A stretch of 64,000 nucleotides of DNA from Erythroxylum novogranatense (lineage: Eukaryota > Streptophyta > Magnoliopsida > Malpighiales > Erythroxylaceae). Position numbers and translations under genes: made by a program. The notes under the pieces were generated by a model, which ran no database searches, was not told the origin of the DNA, and saw nothing but the letters and a program-made list of their open reading frames with translations. Where the stretch lies: contig CM057230.1 of assembly GCA_029891385.1 (NCBI GenBank), forward strand, positions 47,533,414 through 47,597,413. Direction: 5' to 3'. Of this stretch, positions 22,641-34,200 are shown piece by piece; the stretch's first letter is position 1; each line of letters opens with the position of its first letter.

Positions 22641-22851
22641 CTAAACTTTTGTAGAATATGGCATACTAAAGTTCTAAAAGAAAATTGACATCAAAATTTA
22701 ATTTGTAGCTAGCATTGGACTCATCTTTATTTTTACTCTATGAGTTTTAGAACAAACCAACACTGATACTGACCAAGATAAGCACTGAATTTGTATTTTA
22801 ATAAGCTAAATTTTTTATTTCAAGTTGCTATTTTTTTTGAAAATTTTAGGT

Positions 22852-23640
22852 TTTAGGATTTTATACCTAAAAGAGACCTTCTTATGATTTTATTATAGAT
22901 CACATTATTATTAATCAAAAATCATTAGAGAGTTGTCTTCCGCCTTTTAGTGTACTATAATTTTAGGTTATCTAAAGGCTTCATTTATCTAAGTTGCTAG
23001 TGAGATCAAACCTTAACATCTAATCACTCTCAATCATTTAAATATTTTAATTTTTATTTATAAATTAATATTTGTTTTAATTATTAAAAAATTATTTAAA
23101 ATTTATATATTTTGAAGATATTTAAAATTTAAAATTATAGTTATTAATAATTATTGAATTAAAACTATAAAATCTTATTTATATATTATTAAATTAAATT
23201 GTTTATAATTCTTATTAATAATTAATATTAAATGATTAAATAATAACTATTTAGTTGATAGTAAATCATATTATTAAAAGAACAAAAACAAAAGTAAACC
23301 CACTTTTTGAAGTTTTCGTAAGCTATAAAAATTGAAATAAATCAAAACCAAAAACAAAACCAAACATTCGCATAAATTAATAAAAGTAAAATCAAAAATA
23401 AAATAACAATAACAATAGAAATAAACAAATCCTTAATTTTATACTTAGAAGAGATATTCTTATAATAATATTAAATATCTCATTATAATCATCAATCAAA
23501 AACTATTTGATAGTTTTCTTTCATCTTTAGGATACTCTTGTTTCAAATTTTATAAAAACTACGAACTTACTTTACTTAATAATGGCGATCAAAATCTTAA
23601 TAATTGATCATTCTCAATCATTTTCTTTTTTGAAGTATAG
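22852..23640. repeat. Diverged direct repeat of ~190 bp (22852-23040 and 23432-23635)
   Basis: Both copies carry TTTTATACYTARAAGAGA, a stretch ending AATCAAAAAY, then GATAGTTKTCTT, TTTTAGG, and TCTCAATCATTT in the same order. They may be remnants of one old element's two ends. Confidence 0.45.
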
Positions 23641-24102
23641 CAATTCGTATCTTTCTTATTTTGTTTAGTATTCGTGATCTTGAGTCAACCTATTTTTAAT
23701 AGAATAGTCCTTAATGTTGTCTATAGGCGGAAAAACCCTGCATCTTTTTTAGATCAAGTCATAAGAAGAAAAAGAAGAAAGAGATAAATAAAAAGAGAAC
23801 TCAAATTTTAGTTCGTTTAAATCCTCTCAACAAGAAATTTTTTACATTAAAATGGTGTAGCAATCAACATTTATAATCAAAATAAGTCAGGTTTGCGAAC
23901 AAATAAAGTGCAATCCTTAATTTACATTAAGTGATAAGAAGATATAAGATGATAGAATTTAAAATTGGTAAAAGGAGTTTATCTAAAGGAGCAATCATGT
24001 TGAAAAAGTTGATTAATTGAAATATTCAAATGCAGAATACTTTTCATATCTTGTAGATTAAACATGTAAAAATTTACGTTACAATCAAAACTTCATGCCT
24101 AC

Positions 24103-24817
24103 TGTTAGACCCTTAATCTTCGAAACTCTTCGAAACTCTTCTCAACGACCTTCACGATGCGCTTTAGGAGGAAGATTAGCCGGATGCAAGCAAGAAGGAA
24201 GAATGCAAAAACACTAAAGGCAAACATGAGCGAGTGGGATTAGACTTGGTATGAATTTTGGTAAAGTCTCAAACCTTGTGGAGATTGAATCGACCCAAGC
24301 TCGACTAGCAGATTTATTGTGGAAAGCATTGGATCAGGCCAGTGTGCTATGTGGGCTTCGGCAAGATCACATTGTATCGTCAACAGATAGATTTTATCTT
24401 ATCAGTTAGAGTCCTATTTGGATGGGAGTGTCATCCAATTAGTCCACATGATATAATTTGATAGAGATAGACGTGATCTTAGCACGATCTTAGGTAGTTC
24501 AGTTTAAGTGAGATTCTGAATGTAACTTGGCTTCCAGGTTAAAGTGTCTATATATAGCTCATTCAAGTTTTGTTCTCCTTATTCAGTCGGAGAGAGTATT
24601 CCTTGTATTCTTTTGGGGGAAAGCAATATAAAGTTTAATTTTACTATATATCTCTTATTTCCTTATTGCATTTATTTTCTTAATGATTCCGTAGCATTGT
24701 TCTTCGAGTGTGTGAGGTAAACACTTCGAAGGTCATTAAAAGCTGAAGTCTTGCTTAAGTGGACTTAAGTGAGACTGCCGTGAAAAATTCGAGTCGCTAG
24801 GTGACCTTTGTATCAAC
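24103..24817 (+). repeat. 5' LTR of the chromovirus, shortened
   Basis: About 715 bp. Compared with the right LTR it lacks ~45 bases near 24300 and ~140 bases near 24390. The TATATATAGCTC promoter-like motif is at about 24550. Confidence 0.85.
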
Positions 24818-25089
24818 TCATATCAGAGCTAAATTTCGGGATGACAGTAGGCAACTTGATAGAACGAGCGACTAGGGTGGAGGTACTTATTGGGCTAGTT
24901 CTCTAAGGGGAAGAGGAGGTCATATCTCATTTCGAGATGTTAGACGTGTGAATCCAGCAGTCGCAACAATCGATGACAGATTTGTTGAAGGTACAAGAGG
25001 AGGCCCAGTTTGAGATCACTATGTTGAGGCATGTCATTGCAACGCTAGATGTCGATCAGGTTGAAAGTTCCACACCATAACTTTCATCT

Positions 25090-25842
25090 GTGAAGGTACG
25101 TGAACCTAAGGCGTTCAAAGGCGTGTGGGACGCTAAAGTATTGGAGAATTTCTTGTGGGATATGGAGCAGTACTTTGCGACTGCTAGGGTATCCAATACT
25201 AAGAAGATCAATGTGACGGTCATATACTTGGATGGGCATGTCAAGCTTTGGTGGAGGAAGAGGACCTCTGCGGAGATCAGTGTAGGTAGAACTTCCGTGA
25301 AAACGTGGGTGCAAATGAAGAAAGAGCTCAATGATCAATTCCTTTCCATGAATACTTCTTGGCTCACGAGAGATGTCTTGAAAAAGCTCAAGCAGGATGG
25401 ATCAATAAGAGACCATGTAAAATCATTTAGTTCTCCAATGTTGGATATTGAGAATAGCTTAGACGAGGGACAAGCTCATTAATTTTCTGTCCGGGTTATA
25501 ACCGAGGGCTCAAATAGAGTTACGGAGGCAAAATGTAAAGGACGTGATTGATGCAATTATGGTCGTTGATTCCTTGGTGGATTTTCAAATGGAGAAAGAA
25601 TTTAAGGCGAGCTCCTCAAATTATTACAAGGGAAAAGGCCATGCCCAATAGGAGAAGACCAAGGGGAAGAAGAAGAAAGACTCCAAGACGGGAGATTTCA
25701 AGGGTAAGGGCAAGCAGAATGTTTGGTCTAAAAACGGGGAGATATCCTCAAAGAAGGACAAGGTTACTTGTTACTTGTGCGACGGTCCACAATTTGCCAA
25801 AGAGTGCCCTAGAAAGGAGGTGTTAAATGCTCTAATTGTCTA
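25090..25842 (+). pseudogene. Chromovirus gag with degenerate zinc knuckle
   Basis: 25090-25482 is an open capsid segment (PKAFKGVWDAKVLENFLWDMEQYF then LWWRKR) typical of gypsy gag. A frameshift and stops follow. Near 25768-25815 the zinc knuckle reads CYLCDGPQFAKEC: the spacing of the three cysteines is kept but the usual histidine is Gln, so zinc binding would be lost. It is followed by a stop. Confidence 0.82.
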
Positions 25843-25858
25843 AGAAGACGTTGAATCT

Positions 25859-27200
25859 TTGGAAGATGCGACACTAAATCCGATCACCTTGCTTAATGCC
25901 ATTAGTAATGAGTCAGCTCCCTTTGATAGACTAATGCATGTGGGTGTACAGGTTAGGGAGAAAGACGTAACCACAATATTGGATACGGGTGCGATCCACA
26001 CTTTCGTAGCAGAAAAGATAGTTCAGAAGCTAGGCATAAGAGTGTCCAAGGTCCCAATGAAGATTAAAACCCCTACTAGGAAGGCACAAGTAGTTGTAGG
26101 AATTGCTTACAATGTTCCAGTCAGCATTGGAAGTTGGTGTGCCAAGATGAACGTCCTTACCATACCATTGGAGAATTTAAAGATGATATTGGGGGTCGAT
26201 TTCCTCAAAGCAGCAAGGGTGATACTGTATCTGAGTTTGGGAGGTATGATGTTAATGAACGATCAAAATTTCTTGAATTGTTGTAGGTTCCGTGGTAGAA
26301 TGACAGATGCTACAACTTCGGTAGGACATATTTTGGCTATGAGCATCGAGAAAGGGTTAAAGAAAGGCATGGAGAACTATCTCGCTGCCATGTAGGAAAT
26401 TAGTGAAGAGCACGTGGTGGAAGTCCCTGATGCGGTTGCAAGTTTGTTGATGGAGTTTCGGGAGGTGATGCCAAAAGAGTTGCAAAAACTCTTCCCCCTC
26501 GTCATGAGGTAGATCACAGGATCAAGTTAGTTCCTGGGGCGATCCCACCTGCATGTGCCCTATATAAGATGTCCCTGATAGAATTGGCGGAACTTCAGAA
26601 ACAACATGGTGAGTTGTTGGAAGCAGGATTCATCCAACCATCCAAAGCCTCATATGAAGCCCCGATATTATTTCAAAAGAAGCAAGATGATACACTTAGG
26701 ATGTGTACGGACTATCGAGCGTTGAGCAAGGTAACGATCAAAAACAAGTATCAGGTACCTTTGATTCAAGATTTGATGGACAAGTTGTCAAGGGCTGAGG
26801 TGTTCAGTAAGTTGAATCTTCAAAGTGGGTATTGACAAGTGAAATAACTGAGGGTGATGAGAAAAAACAACGTGCGTAATTCAGTATGGATCCTAAAAAT
26901 TTTTAGTTATGTCATTTGGATTAACTAACTCCCCTGCTACATTTTGTAACCTTATGAATGATGTGTTGTATGACTTCTTGGATGAGCTTTTGGTGGTCTA
27001 CTTAGACCACATCGTGGTGTATAGTACTAATATGACAGAATATGTGGAACACCTGAGGTAGGTGTTTCAAAGATTAAGGTAGCACAAACTCTACATGAAG
27101 ATGGAAAAGTGCAAGTTTGCCCAGTTGGAGATCAGATTCTTGGGACACGTAATGAGAAAGAGTTAGGTCAGGATGGAACTAAGAAAGGTGAAAGCGATAG
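25859..27200 (+). pseudogene. Chromovirus protease and reverse transcriptase
   Basis: 25859-26395 is open and holds the retropepsin-like protease with ILDTGAIHTFVAEKIVQKLG, where the catalytic DTGA is intact. 26569-26835 holds the first half of reverse transcriptase ([32 protein letters not shown], then SKLNLQSGY), ending in a stop. The remainder to about 27200 can be followed in fragments. The catalytic YVDD-type site near 27000 reads VYLDHIV, so one catalytic aspartate is changed to His. Confidence 0.82.
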
Positions 27201-27398
27201 CTGAGGGGCAAGCTCCCATGATAGTATGAGAATTGTGGAGTTTTCTCAGCTTGGCGAACTACTATGAGCGATTCATTGTGGGAGTACTAAGAAAGCGGTT
27301 TCATTGATGAACTTGCTAAAGAAGAAGCAAGAGTGGTATTGGTCGAGTGCACGTAAGGAGGCATTCGAGAAACTTAAAACCGCTATCTTAACGAACAT

Positions 27399-27790
27399 GT
27401 GTTGAAACTGCCTATGTTTGATTTTCCATTTGAGGTACATACTGATGCTTCGGAAAAAGTCATTGGCGGAGTCCTTATACAAGAAGATCATCCGATAGCA
27501 TTTGAGAGCCAAAAGTTCAATGGTGTGGAGCAGCATTACTCGACGCATCCGAAGGAGATGCTTACGGTGGTGCATTTTCTTGAGACATGGCAAGTATATT
27601 TGCTAGGAACCAGGTTTGTTGTCCGAATGAATAATGTTGCTAACACGTTTTTTAGGACTCAAAAGAAGTTCGCAAAACAAGCCTAGTGGCAGGAGTTTTT
27701 TGCTAAGTAGGACTTTAGGTGGGGGCATAAACCGGGGAGATACAACAACATGACAGATGCCTTGAGTAGGAATGAGGTATTTGTGGCCCT
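27399..27790 (+). pseudogene. Chromovirus RNase H
   Basis: 27399-27686 is open: FEVHTDASEKVIGGVLIQED (first catalytic Asp in DASE) and HPIAFESQKFNGVEQHYSTH with the conserved Glu region. A stop at 27684 is followed in frame by further conserved residues to a DALSR motif near 27760, the normal end of the RNase H domain. Confidence 0.82.
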
Positions 27791-28029
27791 TTATTAAGTC
27801 ATGAAGATGGAGTCCAACCTATTAGAGCAAATTAAGGCGGCAGCTCCATTAGACACCATGTACTGTAAGTTGATTTCTCAAGTCAAGGAAGGTGTTGTAA
27901 GCAGGTTTTAGCTCGACGATGGTGGGCTTTTGATGACTAAGAGTAGTCAAGTATATGTGCTACGTTTTAGTGGATTGCGAAAATAGTTGTTGAAGGAGCC
28001 ACATGACTCGCAGTGAGCTGGTCACTCAA

Positions 28030-29055
28030 GAGTCCAATAGATGCTAGCACTCCTATCTCGTTCCTATTTTTAGCCGAAGATGGGGAATAATGTGAAATGT
28101 TACGTCAAGAGATGCCTCATTTGTCAGTTGGATAAGCTGAAGAGAAAAAAGGAAGTCGACCGCTACAACCCTTATCCATCCCGAGAGACCGTGGATGTCG
28201 ATTTCAATAAATTTCATTAGTGAGTTTTCAAAGATTGACAACATGACATCAATCATGGTGGTGGTTGATAGATTATCTTGTGACTTTCCCATTAGATGTT
28301 GCAGCCAAGTTGCTCTACAAGAGCGTGGTCAAGTATTTTAGAGTTCCAGCAGTTATTGTGAGCAACCGAGACGCCAGATTTACAGGCCAATTCTAGACGT
28401 CCTTTTTAATATAAGAGGTTGCAATTTAAAGTTTTCAACAGCAAATCACCCACAAATAAATAGTCAAACAGAAAGGATCAACGGTTTGTTGGAGGAGTGT
28501 CATTAACATTATGTAAGTGCAAGTCAACGTAACTGATTGAGTTTACTTGATACCGCACAATTTTGCTATAACTTGTATAGATCTTCGACTGCGTAGAAAA
28601 GTTCCTTTGAGATTGTGTTGGGACAACAACCTCTCACACCACTAGAGATTGCTTAACAAAGGATAGTTGGCAAATGTCCTGTGGCACATAAGTTTGCAAT
28701 GGAGAAGTAAGAATTGTTGGATGAGGCGAGGGATAGTCTTCGAAAAACTTCTCAACAGATGAAGAAGCAAGCGGATCTGCGGAGGAGATTATTAGAATTT
28801 GACATGGGAGATAAGAGGCGTGCATTTAAATGCAACAAAACCTTGAGGTCTCGAGTTCGAGTACCAAAGAGGGCAATACTTTTGAAGGTTGTGGTCGCGT
28901 GCCAACTTGGGGTACGCTGGGCCTAATTCGCCCCGGTATACAAACACGGACCCAACATAAAAGCTACATGGGAGAAAGATACAACTTTATAGCAATTCAA
29001 GAACCAGGTAAATGTCTACCTTCAGATTACTTCAACGAGGGCATCAAATCCATTT
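28030..29055 (+). pseudogene. Chromovirus integrase and chromodomain-like tail
   Basis: 28090-28130 encodes the zinc-binding end (RCLICQLDKLKRK). Core fragments follow to about 28640, including an INSQTERING-like stretch with the catalytic Glu near 28460. 28714-28830 reads RDSLRKTSQQMKKQADLRRR, the coiled linker. Near 28955-29055 a WEKDTTL...QFKNQV segment resembles the end of the chromodomain found in chromoviruses. All in different frames with stops. Confidence 0.7.
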
Positions 29056-29067
29056 GGTGGGGTGGTT

Positions 29068-29945
29068 TGTTAGACCCTTAAATTTCAGAGCACTTCTCAG
29101 TGACCTTCATGATTCGTCTTAGGAGGAAGGTTAGCTAGATTACATACATGAGATAGGCATGCGAAAACACTAAGAAAAATATGGGCAAGTAGGATCAGAC
29201 TTGGTATGAATTTTGGTAAAGTCTCGGATCTTGTAAAGATTGACTTGACCCAAGCTAAGAACTTGATGGACTAAGGACTTGGCCCATGCTCGGATGAATG
29301 GATCACGACTAGCAGACTTGTGGGAAACATTGGATCAAGTCAGTGTTTTATGTGGACTTCGGCAAGATCACACTGCATCATCAGCGGATAGAGATCGTGG
29401 GAAGATCTTGAATGATGTGGCGACAACTAGGAGTTAGAGTTGCAGTGAGACTCAATATCTGAAGATAGTGGAGATCTTCGAGGATAAGGATGCTAATTTC
29501 TTATTTGAATATAAACTCTATCTTTTTGTTATCTTGTAAATTCTATCTTATCAATTAGAGTCCTATTTAGATGGCGGTGTCATCTAATCGGCCCACGATA
29601 TATAATCTGATAAAGATAGACGTAATCTTAGCACGATCTTGAGCAGTTTAGTTTAAGTAAGATTATGAATGTAACTTGACTTTCAAGTTAGAGTGTCTAT
29701 ATATAGCTCATTCGAGTTTTGCTCTCCTCATTCAATTAGAAAGAGTGTTCTTTGTATTCTTTTGAGGGAAAGTAATATAAAGGTTGGCTTTACCATATCT
29801 CTTTTGCTTCCTTATTACCTTTATTTTCTAATTGCTTCTGTAGCATTGTTTCTTTGACTGCGTAAGGTAAACACTTCGAGGGTCATTGAAGGCTGAAGTC
29901 TTATTTCAACAGACCTAAGTGAAATTGTCGTGTAAAGGATGTTGG
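29068..29945 (+). repeat. 3' LTR of the chromovirus, long form
   Basis: About 878 bp, starting TGTTAGACCC. It keeps two segments absent from the left LTR (about 29250-29300 and 29385-29525). TATATATAGCTC at about 29698 is the probable promoter element. The right edge is approximate. Confidence 0.8.
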
Positions 29946-31229
29946 CGATCAAATCGTCTAAAGACAAAAGAAGAAAGTTGACTATACTTGAAATGCATAA
30001 TATTTTTCATATCTAACAGCTTAAACATGGACAATCTTTTATGTTTCACTACTGTCTACTTTATTTCTATACCTAACCTGGATCTCAATTATTATGTTAA
30101 ATGGAAAATAGTAATGCTACTATCCATGAAGCCACTTACGAGTATTTCTTTAACATGTAATACCACTTCACTAACGTAGAATTTGCATACAAAATGTTTC
30201 TAATGATCAGATAAATGTTGAACTAATTTGAAGGAGCATGTAAGTGCTAAGTAGTAGGAGAATGAGGAAGTTTCATAAGCCAAGTAGACACTCAAAGTAT
30301 CTATTGAAAAAGTTCCAAGTTGATTTTATTTATCTTTTAAATTCAAACCTTCCAATATAATTTATTTCATTTATTTTGTCAAACCACGACATTCACACAC
30401 AATATTTGGTTCATTGAAACCTGCAGTCATTGGAGATTTATTTGATCATTCGAATCGCGGATTTACTACTGTTGGTTTTGCTATAATGCTTGGTCAAGTT
30501 TGTAATTCAATTTCTGAAACCTAATTGACAAAGCAAATCTTAGTATCTCGAACGATTTATCTTCCAAGATGAAAGATTTTCCTTTCATTTCTTGGACAAA
30601 AAGAAGAAAGGCGTTTTTAGTCGCATAATCAAGATTAGTAATTGAAAAGGTCAAGGACAGCACATCACCATATCACCATATTTCTACATTCCAATCAATT
30701 TGAAAGATTAGTAACTATGGGAAGCATTAATCATAAAATAAGAGACCCAAATCTCAACTAAGTACGTGGTCAACAAGGCCAGTTCAGATAAATCTGTCCT
30801 GACAAGAAAATTAACAGCTATCGCCCGTTTTTGAGTCCTCATGTCAGCTGGACCTGGGTTTTTGCCTAACTAGCTACTAAAGCTGAATAAAGTTTCATTT
30901 AATTACGAAAAAACAAAACAAAAACTCATCACAGTAAAACTAGTGGTTTTTATTTCTTTCTCGTTTCATTGGATCATTAGATAATGAGTTACATAAGCTC
31001 TAAACAAGGCTGTTTATAGTCACCGGGTATGAGTTGTCATATAAGCTCTAAGCAATGTGTTACATAAGCTGCCAGTTGTACCTTCAGCATACAAACAGGG
31101 TAATCAAGAACCCGAAATTCAATCTTTATTGGCTGGGCAACGAGTTTTCCCTTAGCACCCGAAGATAAAGAATCATAACCAATTGGTAATAAATAATGCT
31201 ACAACATTATGAACCTCAAATACCACTTT
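29946..31229. other. Intergenic DNA downstream of the oxidoreductase gene
   Basis: No gene or recognisable element. 30985-31075 has a loosely repeated TTACATAAGCTCTAA motif. The part next to 31229 is presumably the 3' untranslated region of the minus-strand gene, though no poly(A) signal can be assigned with confidence. Confidence 0.5.
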
Positions 31230-34200
31230 TTAGAAGTTCTTCAGTATTTTCGCACCATCAACTCCCTCACCAATGAGAATTGATGTCACTTCCTGCAAAG
31301 AGCAGTCAATTTTAAAATCACCATTCAACTGAAGAAGCGACTTTTACTCATTGGCATGAATACATAACATAATCAATAGATGTGCGGTTAAAAGCATAAG
31401 ATGCTTGTCAAATTATTCTTTTTATCTAGATCAATGTAAGTTAAAAAAAAAAATGAAATTCTGCCATGGATTAACACTCAAATGGCAGCAAACATATCCA
31501 TCGAAATGGTAGCCAATCCAGCCAAAGAATGGGAGACTAAACTCTTCAAGTACTAAAAACAATAACAAACGTCATCCTGTTCAGATATTTCTAGCATGTT
31601 AACATAAAGCATATTCGCTCCAAGAAAATTGTGGAATCGGTTGACAAGTATCCATATCTAAGTGTTATTAGGGCATGATTATTGTATTTTGATTATTTTA
31701 TTTTGTATTAATGATTCACTACATCATTTCCTTGTTTAAAGGTAAACTATAAACACTGCAAGAGATTTTTTTTTTGGGTTTCGTTTTAATATTTCTCTTC
31801 AAACAACATGATACCAAAGCATGATTATGGTCCCTCGTCACCATCTCTCTTTATATGTCTGAGTTAGTAACCCTAGCCATGACCCTTCTAAACCCTTACT
31901 CCAACCATACTCTCGCTCTTCTTTTTTTCATTTTTTGGGTAAATCATAGATGAAAAAAAAAAAACCGTCCAAGAATAGGATTAACCCTCTTTGCATCAGT
32001 CCCAGGAAGCTAGATGGAACTAACAATCTTACAAGGTCACGCTTTTGCTTATTGTTATGGCTCATTTGCTCTAGGGAGCCATTGCTCAAGGCCACGCTTT
32101 TGCTTATTGTTATGGCTCATTTGCTCTGGGGAGCCACTGCTCAAGGCTACTTATTATTAAATACACTGGAATACAGAATCTCAAACCTACTTCAAGTTCG
32201 CAATGATGCCCAATCTTTTGAGTCATGGAATAAGGCGCATAGAACAAGGTCAATTAACAGTTGTTCAATATTTTGCAGAATTGAGTGGATTAAGAAAAGA
32301 ACTTGACCAGGCCAGACAGACCTTGCCAACCCTATGAAAATGAGTTTCTCATTGGTTTAAAAATGGAAGGCAATCAAATACAATTTCAAGTTCATGTGAA
32401 GAACCATTTAGCCTATGTCAAAACTATTCCGATGTGCAACAAGAGGAAAGTTGAAGGAGTGCCATGATTCATCCAGTGTCAATGGAAAAGACAGGAGTAA
32501 TGGATAAGCTAATTCAGTTTGTGAGCAACTGAAAATAAATAACCAAAAAATTTTGGATAAAGATTTAACTAGTCTGACAGAAATGTAGGAAGCCAAGCAC
32601 ACCAAGAAAAATTGTTGGAAGCTACATGGACGACCTAAGGCCTTAGTGAGACAGCAAGCACATGTATCTAGACTAGAAGCATCAGGCTGCACAATTGGAA
32701 ATTTTCTAATGAAGAGGTACAAACCTAAGGTGTCTCTTGTCCCAGATTAATTCTGAGTCAACAACAATTGTTTCCTCCGGTTTTTCTAAACGGTTGTTAT
32801 TGCCAACATTGATAGTCACAATACTAGATTCCAGAGTGAACAGACGTATAATAGGTCCTTAAAAATTCTCAAACTATTCCTCACACTCAGTCAAGAATCC
32901 AGTCCATACAGAAGATGTATACTTGGCCCTTGTAGTGAGTATATATTTTGTTTATTAGGCTGTCTTCTGTCCATATTTCTAGTTGTTGGGATAATCGTTT
33001 CTCTTCGAGGTCAATCACTAAAGAACCTGGCTGCAAAATGAATATGTTAACCTACATATTATGTGATTCAGCATTTGAAAACAGGAAAATGATTGACACA
33101 GTAAATGATAAGATGGCTTATATCTACTAGAAGAAGGTGAGAACCTAAGAATACTCATCAAGAAATAATCCATTGACATTGGTGATTAGGACATCCTTTT
33201 TTTAGTGTTAGAAAAGGAGCTATCCCAATTTATTTGAACATTGGAAAGTAGACTCTTTATTTTGTGGTGCCTTTATATTTGTTAAGACACACAAGCACTC
33301 ATCTTTGATTAATAAGATTCACATTCCTTCTATTACTATTCATTTAGAAGAGTGGGGCCTAATCAAACTATCTCATTGACAAGTTGTAAATGGCTAAGCT
33401 TACTTGGATTTTGTGAAAACTAAGAATGAAGTCTTTCTTGTTTAGAACTATTTCATAAAATGATTGACTTTCTTGCCTACCTAGACTCGAACAGGATGTT
33501 GCATCAAACTAGCTGTGAGAGCACTAGTGCATAGAATGGAGTATCCGAAAAGAAAAATAGGAATTTATTAGAAGTTGCTAGACATCTCATGTCAACTTGG
33601 AAGTCCATAAGGCATATTTCAGCGATGTTGTACTTTCAATTGCCAATTTTATTAACCTAATGCCCTTAAGGATAAGTATCTACAAGGTACTAATTAATAT
33701 ATTGCTCCAAATATATGAAGGTGTATGCCTTGTTTATAAGAGGAATGCAGGGAAGTTAGAACAAGGGTTCTTAAATATGTATTTGTTGGTCACTGCCTTT
33801 AAAAAAGAATACAAGTATTATCATCCACCTTCTAGAAAGTATTTTGCAAGTATGGATATTCTCTTTAGAAAGTTTAAACTATATTTTTCTTCACCCCATC
33901 ACATTTTCAGGTGTATAATAAAGAGGAAGAGGTTGAAGTGAGAACACGAATCAAAACCCAAGTGATGACCAAGAGGAAACATGGGAATGCACAAGCATGA
34001 TTGGATAACCAAATTTGAAAGCCGACACATCACATGACAAGACAAATATAGTCATCGAGCATGTTGTAGTTAGTCAAGCAACATCTCTAGATTCAATTTC
34101 TAAGAAATGATGCAGTTTCTTCTGTAACTTGAGATTGTCCCAATTCTAATTATACTCCTAATGATCTAAATGCTCTTATTGCTATCTAAAAAAGTGGTCA

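Larger units (their letters stand above)
22246..24102. other. AT-rich DNA without genes; local repeats only
   Basis: No coding similarity seen on either strand. Apart from the two repeat pairs entered below, it is very AT-rich (for example 23030-23280). The end (23999-24085) resembles the sequence just beyond the right LTR of the neighbouring chromovirus. Confidence 0.6.
24103..29945 (+). mobile_element. Dead Ty3-gypsy chromovirus with both LTRs
   Basis: LTRs at 24103-24817 and 29068-29945 both start TGTTAGACCCTTAA. A degenerate Met-type primer site (CATATCAGAGCT, 24819-24830) follows the left LTR, and a G-rich polypurine tract (GGTGGGGTGGTT, 29056-29067) precedes the right one. Domains in order: gag, zinc knuckle, protease, reverse transcriptase, RNase H, integrase, chromodomain-like tail. 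All carry stops and frameshifts. Target duplication could not be confirmed. Confidence 0.88.
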
